NCBI GenBank assembly: GCA_029880285.1
Contig: JAOUOS010000009.1
Span: 44,696-108,695, forward strand
Source: Spirochaetia bacterium
GTDB taxonomy: Bacteria > Spirochaetota > Leptospiria > Turneriellales > JAOUOS01
Reading direction: 5' to 3'
DNA: 64,000 bases
Positions 39,007-48,928 of this stretch are shown here, piece after piece. Each line of letters starts with the position of its first letter. The stretch's first letter is position 1. The notes beneath the pieces are model-generated. The model was not told the origin of the DNA and made no database searches. It was given only the letters and a program-made list of their open reading frames with translations. Position numbers and translations under genes: made by a program.

Positions 39007-39683
39007 GCATAGTTTTTGAAGCCAAAGATATTGTAAAAACATATAAAAATGATGAACTTGAAGTTGATGTATTAAAAGGCATTAATCTTAATATTACTAA
39101 AGGCGATTTTGTTTCTATACGAGGATCTTCAGGCGTAGGAAAAAGCACATTTCTTAATATTTTAGGAGCTCTTGATAAAGCAACCAGCGGAACTGTTAAA
39201 ATAGACGGGGTCTTGTTAGATAATTATTATAAAAATGATTCTATTCATTTATACCGCAGAGAAAAAATAGGATTTGTTTTTCAAAGCCATTATTTAATGC
39301 CAGATTTTACGGTATTAGAAAATGTAATGATGCCGCTTCTTATCTTAAAAGAAAATAAAAAAATAGCTGAAGAAAAAGCAAAAGAAGCGCTAAAAGACGT
39401 TGGTCTAGAAAATAGAATCGCGCACTTTCCTTCGCAGATATCAGGCGGCGAAAGTCAAAGAGCGGCCGCGGCCAGAGCGATTGTGCATACGCCGCCCATT
39501 ATACTAGCCGATGAACCCACGGGAAACTTAGATAACAAAAACTCAGAACGTTTTATTGAAATTTTCTCAAAACTTCAGGAGCAAAGAAACTTAACTATTT
39601 TAGTGGTCACTCATGATTTAAATTTAGCCGACATGGCAAATAAAAAATACAAAATGGATGACGGATTGTTATATGATTTTTAA
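39003..39683 (+). CDS. lolD: Lipoprotein-releasing ABC transporter ATP-binding protein
   Basis: ATPase partner of LolC. Walker A GSSGVGKST lies near residue 40, the Q-loop in FVFQSHYLMPDFTVLENVMMP, the ABC signature ISGGESQRAAAARAI (LSGGE form), Walker B ILADEPTGNLD, and the H-loop His in VVTHD. It has 226 residues, standard for LolD/MacB ATPases. The ATGA overlap with lolC supports coupled translation. With the many lipoproteins in this window, a lipoprotein-sorting role fits better than a peptide exporter. Confidence 0.93.
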   Translation: MSIVFEAKDIVKTYKNDELEVDVLKGINLNITKGDFVSIRGSSGVGKSTFLNILGALDKATSGTVKIDGVLLDNYYKNDSIHLYRREKIGFVFQSHYLMPDFTVLENVMMPLLILKENKKIAEEKAKEALKDVGLENRIAHFPSQISGGESQRAAAARAIVHTPPIILADEPTGNLDNKNSERFIEIFSKLQEQRNLTILVVTHDLNLADMANKKYKMDDGLLYDF

Positions 39684-39745
39684 ATTTATTTTCATTTATT
39701 AAATCACTGTTTACGCTCAATCTTAAAAAAAAGATATATACATAT

Positions 39746-40621
39746 ATGCTTAAAACATCACTGTTATTCGGCAGAATGATTAAATTTTCGCACACAATTT
39801 TCGCGCTGCCTTTTGCTCTTGTAGCGGTATTATTTATTTGGCAGGCTAAAGAAATTCATTTAAATGTTTATAAAGTAATTTATATTATTCTGGCGTTTAC
39901 CGGTATGAGAAGTTTTGCTATGGCGGTAAACAGAATCGCCGACGCGAAAATAGACAAACAAAATCCGCGAACAGCAAACCGCGAAATACCAGCAGGAAAA
40001 TTGACAACAAATCAGGTAATAATTTTTGCCTGTCTATCGCTTATTACAATATGGATTTTTGCGTACCTTCTTCATCCTCTCGCATTTTATCTTTCTTTCC
40101 CAGCTATTTTAATTGTAGGCGGATACAGCTATAGCAAACGTTATACATGGCTTTGCCATATATGGCTGGGTGTTGCTATTGGCATGGCGCCTTTGGGCGT
40201 GTATATTGCCCTTTCACAAAAGCTGCCAATTGAAGCATGGATTTTATTTATTACGCTTTCTTCTTACATAGCCGGTTTTGATATTTTATATTCGCTGCAA
40301 GACGCCCAGTTCGATAGAAAAATGAAACTTTATTCAATACCCGCCAGCCTTGGCGAAAATAAAGCTCTATTTATATCGGCCCTGCTTCATTTAATTACAA
40401 TTACGGGTATTTTCTATTTGTATATACACTTAAACTTAAAAAACATTTACTTGGCGGGTTCTATAATTATCGCCTTACTTATATCCGCTGAACATTTAAT
40501 TGTAGGCTGGGGTAAAAATTTAAAAAAAGAAAAAATCCCCCTTGCTTTTTTTCACTTTAACAGCGCTGTTAGTATTTCGTTTTTTTTATTTACTTTATTA
40601 GATATATTGATAGTATTATAA
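39746..40621 (+). CDS. ubiA: UbiA-type aromatic prenyltransferase
   Basis: A membrane enzyme that attaches a polyprenyl chain to an aromatic acid in quinone synthesis. The first Asp-rich motif is NRIADAKIDKQNPRTANREIPAG and the second is YSLQDAQFDRKMKLYSIP. About eight hydrophobic helices are visible. It has 291 residues. Together with the UbiX-like gene 110 bases downstream it points to quinone synthesis. It could be UbiA of the ubiquinone route or MqnP of the futalosine menaquinone route; the sequence alone does not decide. Confidence 0.9.
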   Translation: MLKTSLLFGRMIKFSHTIFALPFALVAVLFIWQAKEIHLNVYKVIYIILAFTGMRSFAMAVNRIADAKIDKQNPRTANREIPAGKLTTNQVIIFACLSLITIWIFAYLLHPLAFYLSFPAILIVGGYSYSKRYTWLCHIWLGVAIGMAPLGVYIALSQKLPIEAWILFITLSSYIAGFDILYSLQDAQFDRKMKLYSIPASLGENKALFISALLHLITITGIFYLYIHLNLKNIYLAGSIIIALLISAEHLIVGWGKNLKKEKIPLAFFHFNSAVSISFFLFTLLDILIVL

Positions 40622-40730
40622 TGAAATAAAAAAGAAAAATTAGACAGAATTAACATGATTTTCAGGATTATTAAATACTAAATGAAGAACATATGGTAAC
40701 GATGAGTTATTATAAAAGGGCTACAACTTT

Positions 40731-41360
40731 ATGAAAGAACAAATTAAAAAATCTCCTTTTCTTTTGGCCTCTACCGGCAGTTCGGGCACGGGATATCTAT
40801 TACGATATTTTTATCATCTTTTGTCAATACCAAGAGAAACGCACTGGATTGCTTCAGAAAATTTTTTTACTGTTTTAGAGCAGGAATACAATCTAAATTG
40901 GCAAACGCTTCAAGAAACTGAAATTAGTAAAAAAGTGATGGATTTTTTTAATGAAAAAAAACTCATTCAGGCTTTGCATACATTTAAAATTTTTAATTAT
41001 AAAGACATAGGAGCAAAACCCGCCAGCGGTTCCTGCGTTTATGAAAGCATGGTAATACTGCCTTGCAGTATGAAAACACTTGCTTCTATTGCCAATGGTA
41101 TAACTTCAAACTTAATTGAACGAGCAGCCGATGTCACATTAAAAGAAAAAAGAAAACTAATTTTAGTTATAAGAGAAAGTCCGTATAATTTAATTCATGT
41201 AGAAAATATGAAAAAAATCATTTTAGCAGGCGGCGTTATTTTACCCGCTTCTCCCGGTTTTTACCATCATCCAAAAGATATAAATGATATTTTTGATTTT
41301 ATCGTAGATAGAATTTTCAGGCAAGCAGGTATAGATAAAAAATTATTAGAATACAGCTAA
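40731..41360 (+). CDS. ubiX: UbiX-type flavin prenyltransferase
   Basis: This enzyme makes prenylated FMN, the cofactor of UbiD-type decarboxylases. The start ASTGSSGTGYLL is the FMN-binding loop. YESMVILPCSMKTLASIANGI and ERAADVTLKEKRKLILVIRE are hallmark segments, and LPASPGFYHHP near the C-terminus completes the site. It has 209 residues. It is paired with the UbiA-like gene upstream; no ubiD is in the window. Confidence 0.93.
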   Translation: MKEQIKKSPFLLASTGSSGTGYLLRYFYHLLSIPRETHWIASENFFTVLEQEYNLNWQTLQETEISKKVMDFFNEKKLIQALHTFKIFNYKDIGAKPASGSCVYESMVILPCSMKTLASIANGITSNLIERAADVTLKEKRKLILVIRESPYNLIHVENMKKIILAGGVILPASPGFYHHPKDINDIFDFIVDRIFRQAGIDKKLLEYS

Positions 41361-41372
41361 TAACTATTTATC

Positions 41373-42761
41373 TTATAAACTTAATTGTTTTAATATTTGC
41401 GATTTATCTTTATAAAATAAAAATATTAACTTGGCTTCGTTATAAGTAATACCCCATATTTGCTTTAGAGCTATAATACGCATTTCTTCAGATTTATGAA
41501 AATCAACTACCTCTCTCATAACGGCCGAAAAAATTCCTCTAGCCTCAAGACTTTTCAAACCGGTTTCACGTAAATCAAAATAATTTGCTTTTGGTTTCAT
41601 GCTTCTTAAAGCTGAATATACAAATTTTTTAGCAGGGTTATCTTTTGATAATCCGTTTTCTGAATGATATAGTAAACTTTTTTCCATTTTTGTTATCGTG
41701 TTTGTAGATATCCCGTAATTTAACATTAATTTTGTTAAGGCGTTGCGGGCTGAACCTTTCTTAAGAGCATCAAATTTTCTTTTCTTTTTTTCAAGTTTTT
41801 CTTTTTCGATACGGGCCATCCGTTCTTTTTCTTTTATTTCTGCTCGTATTTCAGATAATATTTCTTCAGGGCTTTTCTTCTCAAGTTCTGCCATTTGGTA
41901 TATAAGAATTTCTTTCATATCAATGTCACCGGCAGATTTATAGTATAATTTTTTATAATCTTTAGAAATATCCGCAGGATTTTTCGGATTGTTTTCTGTT
42001 AGAACTGTTAAGGCGGTTTTTCTTGTTTCAATAGGATAATCTTTACTCTTAAAAATATTATTAACTTTTTCTTTACCATTTACCGCTGAATGAAAAATAG
42101 TATTTAAAGCTAGTTTAATTAAACTTTCATCGGCATTTGTTTTTAAATATTCTAATAGAATTTTTTCTATTAAAAAAGCTTCTTCTGACTTATTTTCAGC
42201 CGTTTCAAGGCGTCTGCCAAGCGATTGTAAAACAAGAGAATCATTTTTTTCATCTTTACCCAAATATTTATTTAATAAAGTGATCGCATCAGATTCCTTT
42301 ATTTGACCTAACGCCTGAATTTCTGCTGCTGTTAAAGTTTTATATTGTTCTTCATTTTTTTTAATTAATTCATATATTTTACTATCTAAATTCTCAGCAA
42401 TAGCTATTTCTTTTCTTTTTAGTAATGTTAAAATAGCTTTTTCTCTTAATTTTTCATCTTTATGCGAGGCATATTTTTCTAGTATAGATAAAGCTTTTTC
42501 ACCCGGGATTTCACCTATTTGAGCTAATATTTTCTCATGCAGCAAAGGATCTTCAGACGGCACAGGCTTTTCAAGCAGCTGTTCCATTGATTTTAAAGAT
42601 TCTAAATCTGCTTTAATCGTTTTTTCATCATCGGTACCCACTGTTTCTGACACTTTAGCCGGTTCTTCAACTTTGTCTTTTTCTTTGACTTCTGCCGATT
42701 TGCAGTTTAATTTAAATAAAAAAGTAATTGAAATTATAAAAATGAAAATAATTATGCGCAT
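41373..42761 (-). CDS. Predicted lipoprotein with HEAT-like repeats
   Basis: The ATG at 42761 (MRIIIFIFII) is preferred over one 16 residues earlier; it gives a signal ending in LFKLNCK, a plausible lipobox. The mature protein is helical: paired helices such as ALSILEKYASHKDEKLREKAILTLLKRKE and AITLLNKYLGKDEKN resemble HEAT or Armadillo-type repeats. A basic coiled coil (AEIKEKERMARIEKEKLEKK) precedes the C-terminal domain. Function unknown. It diverges from the gene at 42856 across about 95 bases. Confidence 0.7.
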   Translation of the reverse strand: MRIIIFIFIISITFLFKLNCKSAEVKEKDKVEEPAKVSETVGTDDEKTIKADLESLKSMEQLLEKPVPSEDPLLHEKILAQIGEIPGEKALSILEKYASHKDEKLREKAILTLLKRKEIAIAENLDSKIYELIKKNEEQYKTLTAAEIQALGQIKESDAITLLNKYLGKDEKNDSLVLQSLGRRLETAENKSEEAFLIEKILLEYLKTNADESLIKLALNTIFHSAVNGKEKVNNIFKSKDYPIETRKTALTVLTENNPKNPADISKDYKKLYYKSAGDIDMKEILIYQMAELEKKSPEEILSEIRAEIKEKERMARIEKEKLEKKKRKFDALKKGSARNALTKLMLNYGISTNTITKMEKSLLYHSENGLSKDNPAKKFVYSALRSMKPKANYFDLRETGLKSLEARGIFSAVMREVVDFHKSEEMRIIALKQIWGITYNEAKLIFLFYKDKSQILKQLSL

Positions 42762-42855
42762 AGTAAAAAATCGGCATATTTTAAAAATGATTGAGTTAAG
42801 AATTAACACTCATTCAACCGATAATAAATTAAAATAATATCGCAAGAGGTGATAT

Positions 42856-43824
42856 ATGAAAATTATGAACAAAAATCTTAAAAATAAATCATGGATGATT
42901 GCGCTTGCCTTTATATTTACCGCGAGTATAAGTCAACTACACGCTATTTCTGCTGCTGAAAAAGCAAGAGAAAAAAGAGTTGAGTTGATGGATGCCATCG
43001 TATTTTTAAATACAGCAGTCACTAACTTTGGTACAGGAGAGCAAAAAAATCAATATGATGAATTTAAAAGCAAAAGCAGCAAAGCGTTAGCTTTTTATTT
43101 TGAAGAAAATTATTCAGAAGCGTATAAACAATTTCTTGAAGTTCAGCTTGATATTGAAAAATTATTAGAAAACCTAAGCTCTCAATACATAGAAAGAAGT
43201 GAAAAAATGATGTCTGAACTGGTAACTGAGGTCATGGATATAAATATTGAATATGACAAAAGGGGAGAATATGTAACCCAGACATTAAAGAATAAAGAAC
43301 CAAATTTACAACGAACTTATGATCATGTAAATTATCATTTAACCTATGACAAAAGACCAATGACATTTAGTATAGATTACGGGTATAAAGACCTAGGAAC
43401 AGCTAAAAAAGTAAGACAACGTGCTATAGATATAGAAAAACACTTAGAAGAAGGTCAAAAACTTACGCCTAGACATAGAAAAGAAAGAATTGAAAAATAT
43501 ATCGCTACAATTAAAATCTGTAGAAAAGCAAAAGATAAAGCTTTAAATATTCACAGATTAAACAATAGAAATGATATCTATTCTGTGCAAACACAATACA
43601 AAGATAATCCATATATGGTAGAAAAAAAACTAGACCCCGTTTTTGACACAAGAATTCCCGATGAATATAAAATTGACGCAAACGATAATTTAAACAGAAT
43701 TCATGAAAAAGAAGTAAGTTATAAATTAGAGGGGAAACCATATAGACCACAAAATCAAAAAGAAAAAAAATCTGCTAAACAACAGGAAAATAAAAAAGAA
43801 GTAAAGCCAACCCCTTCTAAATAA
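42856..43824 (+). CDS. Exported helical protein of unknown function
   Basis: A signal peptide (about residues 12-31, ending SQLHAIS) follows a basic start; GAGG lies a few bases before the ATG. The mature 290 residues are charged and helical with no cysteine pair or repeat. A short TPR-like piece is seen at about 75-105 (ALAFYFEENYSEAYKQFLEV). The last 30 residues are Lys/Glu/Pro-rich and disordered. I do not recognise the family. It is probably periplasmic and divergent from the HEAT lipoprotein. Confidence 0.7.
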   Translation: MKIMNKNLKNKSWMIALAFIFTASISQLHAISAAEKAREKRVELMDAIVFLNTAVTNFGTGEQKNQYDEFKSKSSKALAFYFEENYSEAYKQFLEVQLDIEKLLENLSSQYIERSEKMMSELVTEVMDINIEYDKRGEYVTQTLKNKEPNLQRTYDHVNYHLTYDKRPMTFSIDYGYKDLGTAKKVRQRAIDIEKHLEEGQKLTPRHRKERIEKYIATIKICRKAKDKALNIHRLNNRNDIYSVQTQYKDNPYMVEKKLDPVFDTRIPDEYKIDANDNLNRIHEKEVSYKLEGKPYRPQNQKEKKSAKQQENKKEVKPTPSK

Positions 43825-43841
43825 ACAAAAGATTCTTTTGC

Positions 43842-43884
43842 ATTGATATGACTATATCTTCAAATTAGGTATAGTTATATCGAT
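43842..43884 (+). terminator. Long hairpin after the gene at 42856
   Basis: The arms 43842-43858 and 43868-43884 can pair over 17 positions with a 9-base loop. The three non-Watson-Crick positions are G-U pairs only in plus-strand RNA and become A-C mismatches on the other strand, so the structure belongs to a plus transcript. No U-run follows, so it may stabilise the 3' end or be a weak terminator before sucA. Confidence 0.5.
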
Positions 43885-43942
43885 AGATAAATCTGATTTA
43901 TTATTTGCCGTAATTTATTTTATTTTATAATATTTAATCACA

Positions 43943-46675
43943 TTGAACTTAGACGCGTTATCTGGTGAAAACATTTCTTTTTTAGAAGAAATTTATTTAA
44001 AATATAAAAACAGTTCCCATAATATTGAAAATGATTATATTGAACTTTTTAACAATCTGCCCTTAAAAAATGATAAAACACAAGATTCAAAAATAAGTCA
44101 TACTGTTAAAAATGAAGAATCATTTGAAAGTATGGCTCTTCAAGATATTCTTAATAATTATAGAAAAAATGGTCATCTCGCGGCAAATTTAGATCCTCTT
44201 TATATAAAAAAACCACAGCGAGAAGTTATAGAAAATACTTTAAAAAATATCAGCGATGAAAAATTAAAAATTGAATTCGATTCTAAAATTTCAGGATTAG
44301 AAAAAACTTCTCTTAATAAAATAATAAAATGGTTTGAAACAGCTTACTGCGGTTCTATGGGCTGCGAACATTATTATTTAGTAAACCAGAATGAAAGGGA
44401 CTGGCTTTCTGACAGAATTGAATCACCGTCAAATATTCAACCACTTAGCACATGGGTAAAATTAAGAATTTTTGAAAAGATATGCCAGGCCGAATATTTT
44501 GAACAATTCTTAGCTAAAAAATATATTGGTAAAAAGAGATTTTCTCTTGAAGGCGGCGAGTCTTTAATACCGCTTCTTGATGTTATAGTTGAAACGGCGG
44601 GCTTTACACAAATGGAAGGACTAACTATTGGCATGGCGCACCGCGGCAGATTGAATGTACTGGCAAACATATTCAGAAAACCTCTGTCTGAAATTTTTGC
44701 CGAGTTTGAAGAAAACTTTAACCCGCTGGCTTTAGATTATACTGATGTTAAATATCATTTAGGATACTCAAATCAGGTTATGACTGAAGCTAAAAAAGAA
44801 ATTAAAATATCTTTAGGATTTAATCCCAGTCATCTAGAAGCAGCAAACTCAATTATAATGGGGCAGGTACGCTCAAGACAAGATTACATTAATGATAAAA
44901 ATGGATCTAAATATTTGGGTATTCTTATTCACGGCGATGCCGCTTTCGCGGGACAGGGCATTGTAGCTGAATCTTTAAATTTAATGAACTTAAATGGCTA
45001 CACTACAAAAGGAATTCTTCATATTGTTATTAATAATCAAATAGGCTTTACTGCAGAACCTGAAGAATCACGCTCAACCCTTTACGCGACAGATTTAGCC
45101 AAGGGATTTCAAATTCCTATCTTTCACGTAAACGCAGATGATCCTGAAGCTGTTTTTAGAGTAGCTCGATTGGCCATGCTCTATAGAAATAAATTTAAAA
45201 AAGACGTTATAATTGATCTTATCTGTTATAGACGTTTGGGCCATAATGAAATGGATGAACCGGCCTTTACCCAGCCGATGATGTATTCTAAAATTAAAGA
45301 TCACCCTACTACACTTTCTCTTTATGAAAAAAAATTATTAAATGATAAAGACATAAAAAATGAAGATATTGAGTTTATTAAAAAAGGAATACAAAACGCT
45401 TTAGATAATTCATTTGAAACAGCTCACAAAAAAAATATTAAAACAAAAGTAGACACAATGGGCAATAGATGGTCAACTTTTCTTATGCATGCTGATAAAA
45501 ACGATCCTAAAACATCATTAACCAGTGAAAAAATTCAATCACTTGGAAAAAGTATAACTTCTACTCCTGAAGAATTTAATGCACATTCTAAAATAATAAG
45601 ATTATTAGAAGGCCGAAAAAAAATGTTAAATAGAGAACAACCCGTAGACTGGGGATTTTCTGAAGCTTTGGCTTTTGCTTCTCTTTTAGATGAAAACATT
45701 AAAATAAGATTTTCAGGCCAAGACGCCGCACGGGGAACTTTTTCTCACAGACAGGCTGTTTTAAGCGATATTGAAAACGGCAATAAATATACGCCTTTAA
45801 ACAATATATCTTCAAAGCAGGGCCATTTTGAAATAATCAATTCACCGCTTTCAGAGTTTTCTGTGTTAGGGTTTGAATATGGATATTCTCTTTCTTATCC
45901 CGAAGCTTTGGTAATTTGGGAGGCTCAATTTGGTGATTTCTTTAACGGCGCCCAAATTATTTTTGATCAATTTATTTCAAGCGCAGAAATAAAATGGCTA
46001 AGATTCAGCGGGTTAGTTATGCTTTTACCTCACGGTTATGAAGGCCAGGGGCCTGAACATTCGAGCGCCAGAATAGAAAGATTTTTACAACTTTGCGCCG
46101 CAAACAATATACAGCTTTGTAACTTAACCCGTTCTGTTCAACTGTTTCATCTTCTTAGAAGACAGGCCCTAAGAAAAAATAGAAAACCACTTGTTATTTT
46201 TTCTCCCAAAAGTCTTTTAAGATTAACAGAAGCCGCGTCAGATATAAAAGAATTTTCAAGCTCGTCATTTAAAGAAGTTATTGAAGACGATTGGCAAGCT
46301 GATAATTCAAAAGTAAAAAGACTTCTTCTATGCAGCGGAAAAGTATATTATGATCTATTAAGTTACAAAAATAATTTAAAAACAGATAAAAATAATACGG
46401 CCTGCGCGCGGCTTGAACAAATATATCCTGTTTCTGAAAATAATTTAAAAAAGATTTTCAAAAGCTATAAAAACTTAAAAGAGGTGCTTTGGGTTCAAGA
46501 AGAACCGGTAAATATGGGAGCATGGTTTTTTATAAATCCCATATTAAAATCTATTTTACCAGAAACCATAAACTTAAATGTAGCCGCAAGAGATGCTTCA
46601 CCTAGTCCGGCTGTGGGATTTTACAAGAAACATGAAAAAGAATTAAAAACTTTAATGGAAAAATCTTTTCATTAA
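43943..46675 (+). CDS. sucA: 2-oxoglutarate dehydrogenase E1 component
   Basis: Thiamine-diphosphate subunit of the TCA-cycle 2-oxoglutarate dehydrogenase. Recognisable segments are GMAHRGRLNVLANIF, YHLGYS, LGFNPSHLEAANSIIMG, the cofactor motif HGDAAFAGQGIVAESLN (about residue 330), INNQIGFT, CYRRLGHNEMDEP, the transketolase-like part (SGQDAARGTFSHR) and LPHGYEGQGPEHSSAR. It has 910 residues, full length. The start is TTG. sucB is not adjacent; the next gene is convergent and overlaps the end by 4 bases. Confidence 0.96.
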   Translation: MNLDALSGENISFLEEIYLKYKNSSHNIENDYIELFNNLPLKNDKTQDSKISHTVKNEESFESMALQDILNNYRKNGHLAANLDPLYIKKPQREVIENTLKNISDEKLKIEFDSKISGLEKTSLNKIIKWFETAYCGSMGCEHYYLVNQNERDWLSDRIESPSNIQPLSTWVKLRIFEKICQAEYFEQFLAKKYIGKKRFSLEGGESLIPLLDVIVETAGFTQMEGLTIGMAHRGRLNVLANIFRKPLSEIFAEFEENFNPLALDYTDVKYHLGYSNQVMTEAKKEIKISLGFNPSHLEAANSIIMGQVRSRQDYINDKNGSKYLGILIHGDAAFAGQGIVAESLNLMNLNGYTTKGILHIVINNQIGFTAEPEESRSTLYATDLAKGFQIPIFHVNADDPEAVFRVARLAMLYRNKFKKDVIIDLICYRRLGHNEMDEPAFTQPMMYSKIKDHPTTLSLYEKKLLNDKDIKNEDIEFIKKGIQNALDNSFETAHKKNIKTKVDTMGNRWSTFLMHADKNDPKTSLTSEKIQSLGKSITSTPEEFNAHSKIIRLLEGRKKMLNREQPVDWGFSEALAFASLLDENIKIRFSGQDAARGTFSHRQAVLSDIENGNKYTPLNNISSKQGHFEIINSPLSEFSVLGFEYGYSLSYPEALVIWEAQFGDFFNGAQIIFDQFISSAEIKWLRFSGLVMLLPHGYEGQGPEHSSARIERFLQLCAANNIQLCNLTRSVQLFHLLRRQALRKNRKPLVIFSPKSLLRLTEAASDIKEFSSSSFKEVIEDDWQADNSKVKRLLLCSGKVYYDLLSYKNNLKTDKNNTACARLEQIYPVSENNLKKIFKSYKNLKEVLWVQEEPVNMGAWFFINPILKSILPETINLNVAARDASPSPAVGFYKKHEKELKTLMEKSFH

Positions 46676-48924
46676 TTTTTAATGCTTAAAATATAATCAA
46701 ATGGAATAGGTTCTGCTATGGCGAATCCTTGAATATAGTCTATGCCAATTTTTTTCAGTCTTTCTACAATTCGATTATTTTCAGCATATTCGGCTATTAC
46801 TTCTATTTGCATGGCTTTACCTAACTTGTAAATAGCCTCAACAATCGCAAAATTAGAATGACTGTCTATTATTTCACGAATAAATTCTCCATCTATTTTT
46901 AAATAATTAACCGGTAAATTCTTTAAATAGGAAAATGAAGAAATACCCGCGCCAAAATCATCTAAAGAAAATCTAAAGCCATAATTTTTCAGTTCATTTA
47001 TCAAATGACGCGTTCTTGATAAATTTTCAACAGCAACTGTTTCGGTAAGTTCAAAACAAATTTGATTTGCATTTAAATTATAAGTTTGAATTTCATTTTG
47101 TATAAAATTTATAATAGACTCTTCATTTAGCGTTTGCCCTGATAAATTAATTGAAAATTCAATATGATTATATTTTGTATTTTTATCTTTACCCCCGCTA
47201 ATAGAAGAAAAGAGGTTTTGAATTACCCATTTGTCAATTTCTGGCATTAATCCATATTTTTCTGCTACAGGTATAAATTCTGATGGAGATATAAGTTTCG
47301 CTTTTTTTCCTGAATCATCAAAAAGCCGAAGCAAAACCTCATAATGTAAAGAACCGTTAGTGTTTGAAACTGATAAAATTTTTTGACAGAAAAGTTTAAA
47401 ACTATTTTTCTTTAAAGCTATGCGTATTTTCGTAATTAAATCGAATTCATCAAAACTTTTTTGCATGGTTTTTTTTTCTTCTTCAGCAAAATAATATTTA
47501 TTCGGCCCCAATGATTTTGCTTTATAGCAGGCCATATCTGCAATTCCTAATAATTTTGAAACATCAGAACTTTCTTTATTAATTTCTGCAATACCTATAC
47601 TAGCCGATATTTCAAATATATTTTTTTCCCATTTAAATCTAAATTTTTTAATATTCTTGAATATTTTCTCACAAAATTTTATTGTATTTTCTAAATTAGT
47701 ATCAACAAGAAGAATACCAAATTCATCCCCCCCCAACCTGGCAAAGGTATGCTTTCTTTCTACTGCGTTAAAAAGATAAGATGTAAACTTTTTAAGAAGT
47801 TCATCACCCGCGCTATGCCCAAAAGTATCGTTTACTAATTTAAATTTATCAAGATCAATGTACAGCAAAGCATGGGCTATCTGCATTTCTTTCGCTGTTT
47901 CTAAACTAAGTTTGACTCTTCTTTCAAACTCTTTTCGATTTACCAAGCCTGTAAGAGAATCATGAGAAGCAAGCCAGGCAAGTTCGCGCATCATACTTCT
48001 GGTTTTACTAACATCTCTTATTGCAGTAACCGAACCTATAATATTTCCATTTTTATCCCTCATTGGCGATACTGTACACTCAATAGGAATTTTTTCATTA
48101 TGTATAACTTCTAAAAAGATATTTTGAGTTATTTCTATTATTTTATTTTCTTGTATACATCGTTTTGAAGGAAAAAAAGTATTATTCTCTTTTTTTCCTG
48201 AAATTATTTTAAAATAATCGCCTGCATATTTGCCTTTAATTTTTTCAAAACTATATCTGCATAGATTTTCTGCTACTGGATTCATATAGGTTATATTCTC
48301 GTGAACATCGGTTGCAACAACAGCATCAGCTATTGATTTTAATGTGACCTCTGCTCTTTCTCTCTCATGAAAAAGCTCTGTTTCAGCTATCTTTTTTTTA
48401 GATATAAGTTTATTCATATACTCTTCATTGGCCCTGCAGAGCTGTATTAATTTAGCCATATTAGATAAAATTGGCCTAAAGAGCTCTTTTAATACCTGCC
48501 TTGATATCTGCGTGTCTTCAAAAAAAAGAAAAAATATGCCGTTTTCAGGAATTACAAATTTCAATATTTCTTTATAGCGAGATTTATTTATTTTAAATAT
48601 TTTTTGCATTAAAGAAACAGGTATTTTATAGGTTTTTTCTTTCATCAGATTATTAGAGAAAGAAATTTTTTGGCCAACATATGAATATATTTTACTATCT
48701 CCTATAGCCATACTTAAAATTAAATCTATTGTTTTTTTTCTCGAATTATTATTATAAAAAAATAAATTGTCTTCAATTAAAAATATAATACCGGCAGATG
48801 CTCCCGAATGAGACAAAAATGACCGTAAAGAGTTTTTAAGCAGTGGCTTTAATCTGTCATACGATCCTATTGTTAAAGCCATATCATATAATGATGAAAA
48901 AAGCTGGTCTTTATCTAAAAACAT
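46672..48924 (-). CDS. Sensor protein with PAS, GGDEF and EAL domains
   Basis: A c-di-GMP metabolism protein of 750 residues. Residues 1-165 look GAF-like or an unassigned sensor, with a short coiled coil after. A PAS domain spans about 190-310 (AVVATDVHENITYMNPVAENL). The GGDEF domain has an intact LGGDEFG near residue 399; no RxxD inhibitory site precedes it. The EAL domain has EVLLRLF in place of EALxR, and DDFGAGISSFSYLKNLPVNYLKID is intact. Both cyclase and phosphodiesterase activity are possible. The 4-base gap from the FIST gene suggests a sensor-effector pair. Confidence 0.92.
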   Translation of the reverse strand: MFLDKDQLFSSLYDMALTIGSYDRLKPLLKNSLRSFLSHSGASAGIIFLIEDNLFFYNNNSRKKTIDLILSMAIGDSKIYSYVGQKISFSNNLMKEKTYKIPVSLMQKIFKINKSRYKEILKFVIPENGIFFLFFEDTQISRQVLKELFRPILSNMAKLIQLCRANEEYMNKLISKKKIAETELFHERERAEVTLKSIADAVVATDVHENITYMNPVAENLCRYSFEKIKGKYAGDYFKIISGKKENNTFFPSKRCIQENKIIEITQNIFLEVIHNEKIPIECTVSPMRDKNGNIIGSVTAIRDVSKTRSMMRELAWLASHDSLTGLVNRKEFERRVKLSLETAKEMQIAHALLYIDLDKFKLVNDTFGHSAGDELLKKFTSYLFNAVERKHTFARLGGDEFGILLVDTNLENTIKFCEKIFKNIKKFRFKWEKNIFEISASIGIAEINKESSDVSKLLGIADMACYKAKSLGPNKYYFAEEEKKTMQKSFDEFDLITKIRIALKKNSFKLFCQKILSVSNTNGSLHYEVLLRLFDDSGKKAKLISPSEFIPVAEKYGLMPEIDKWVIQNLFSSISGGKDKNTKYNHIEFSINLSGQTLNEESIINFIQNEIQTYNLNANQICFELTETVAVENLSRTRHLINELKNYGFRFSLDDFGAGISSFSYLKNLPVNYLKIDGEFIREIIDSHSNFAIVEAIYKLGKAMQIEVIAEYAENNRIVERLKKIGIDYIQGFAIAEPIPFDYILSIKN

Positions 48925-48928
48925 AATT

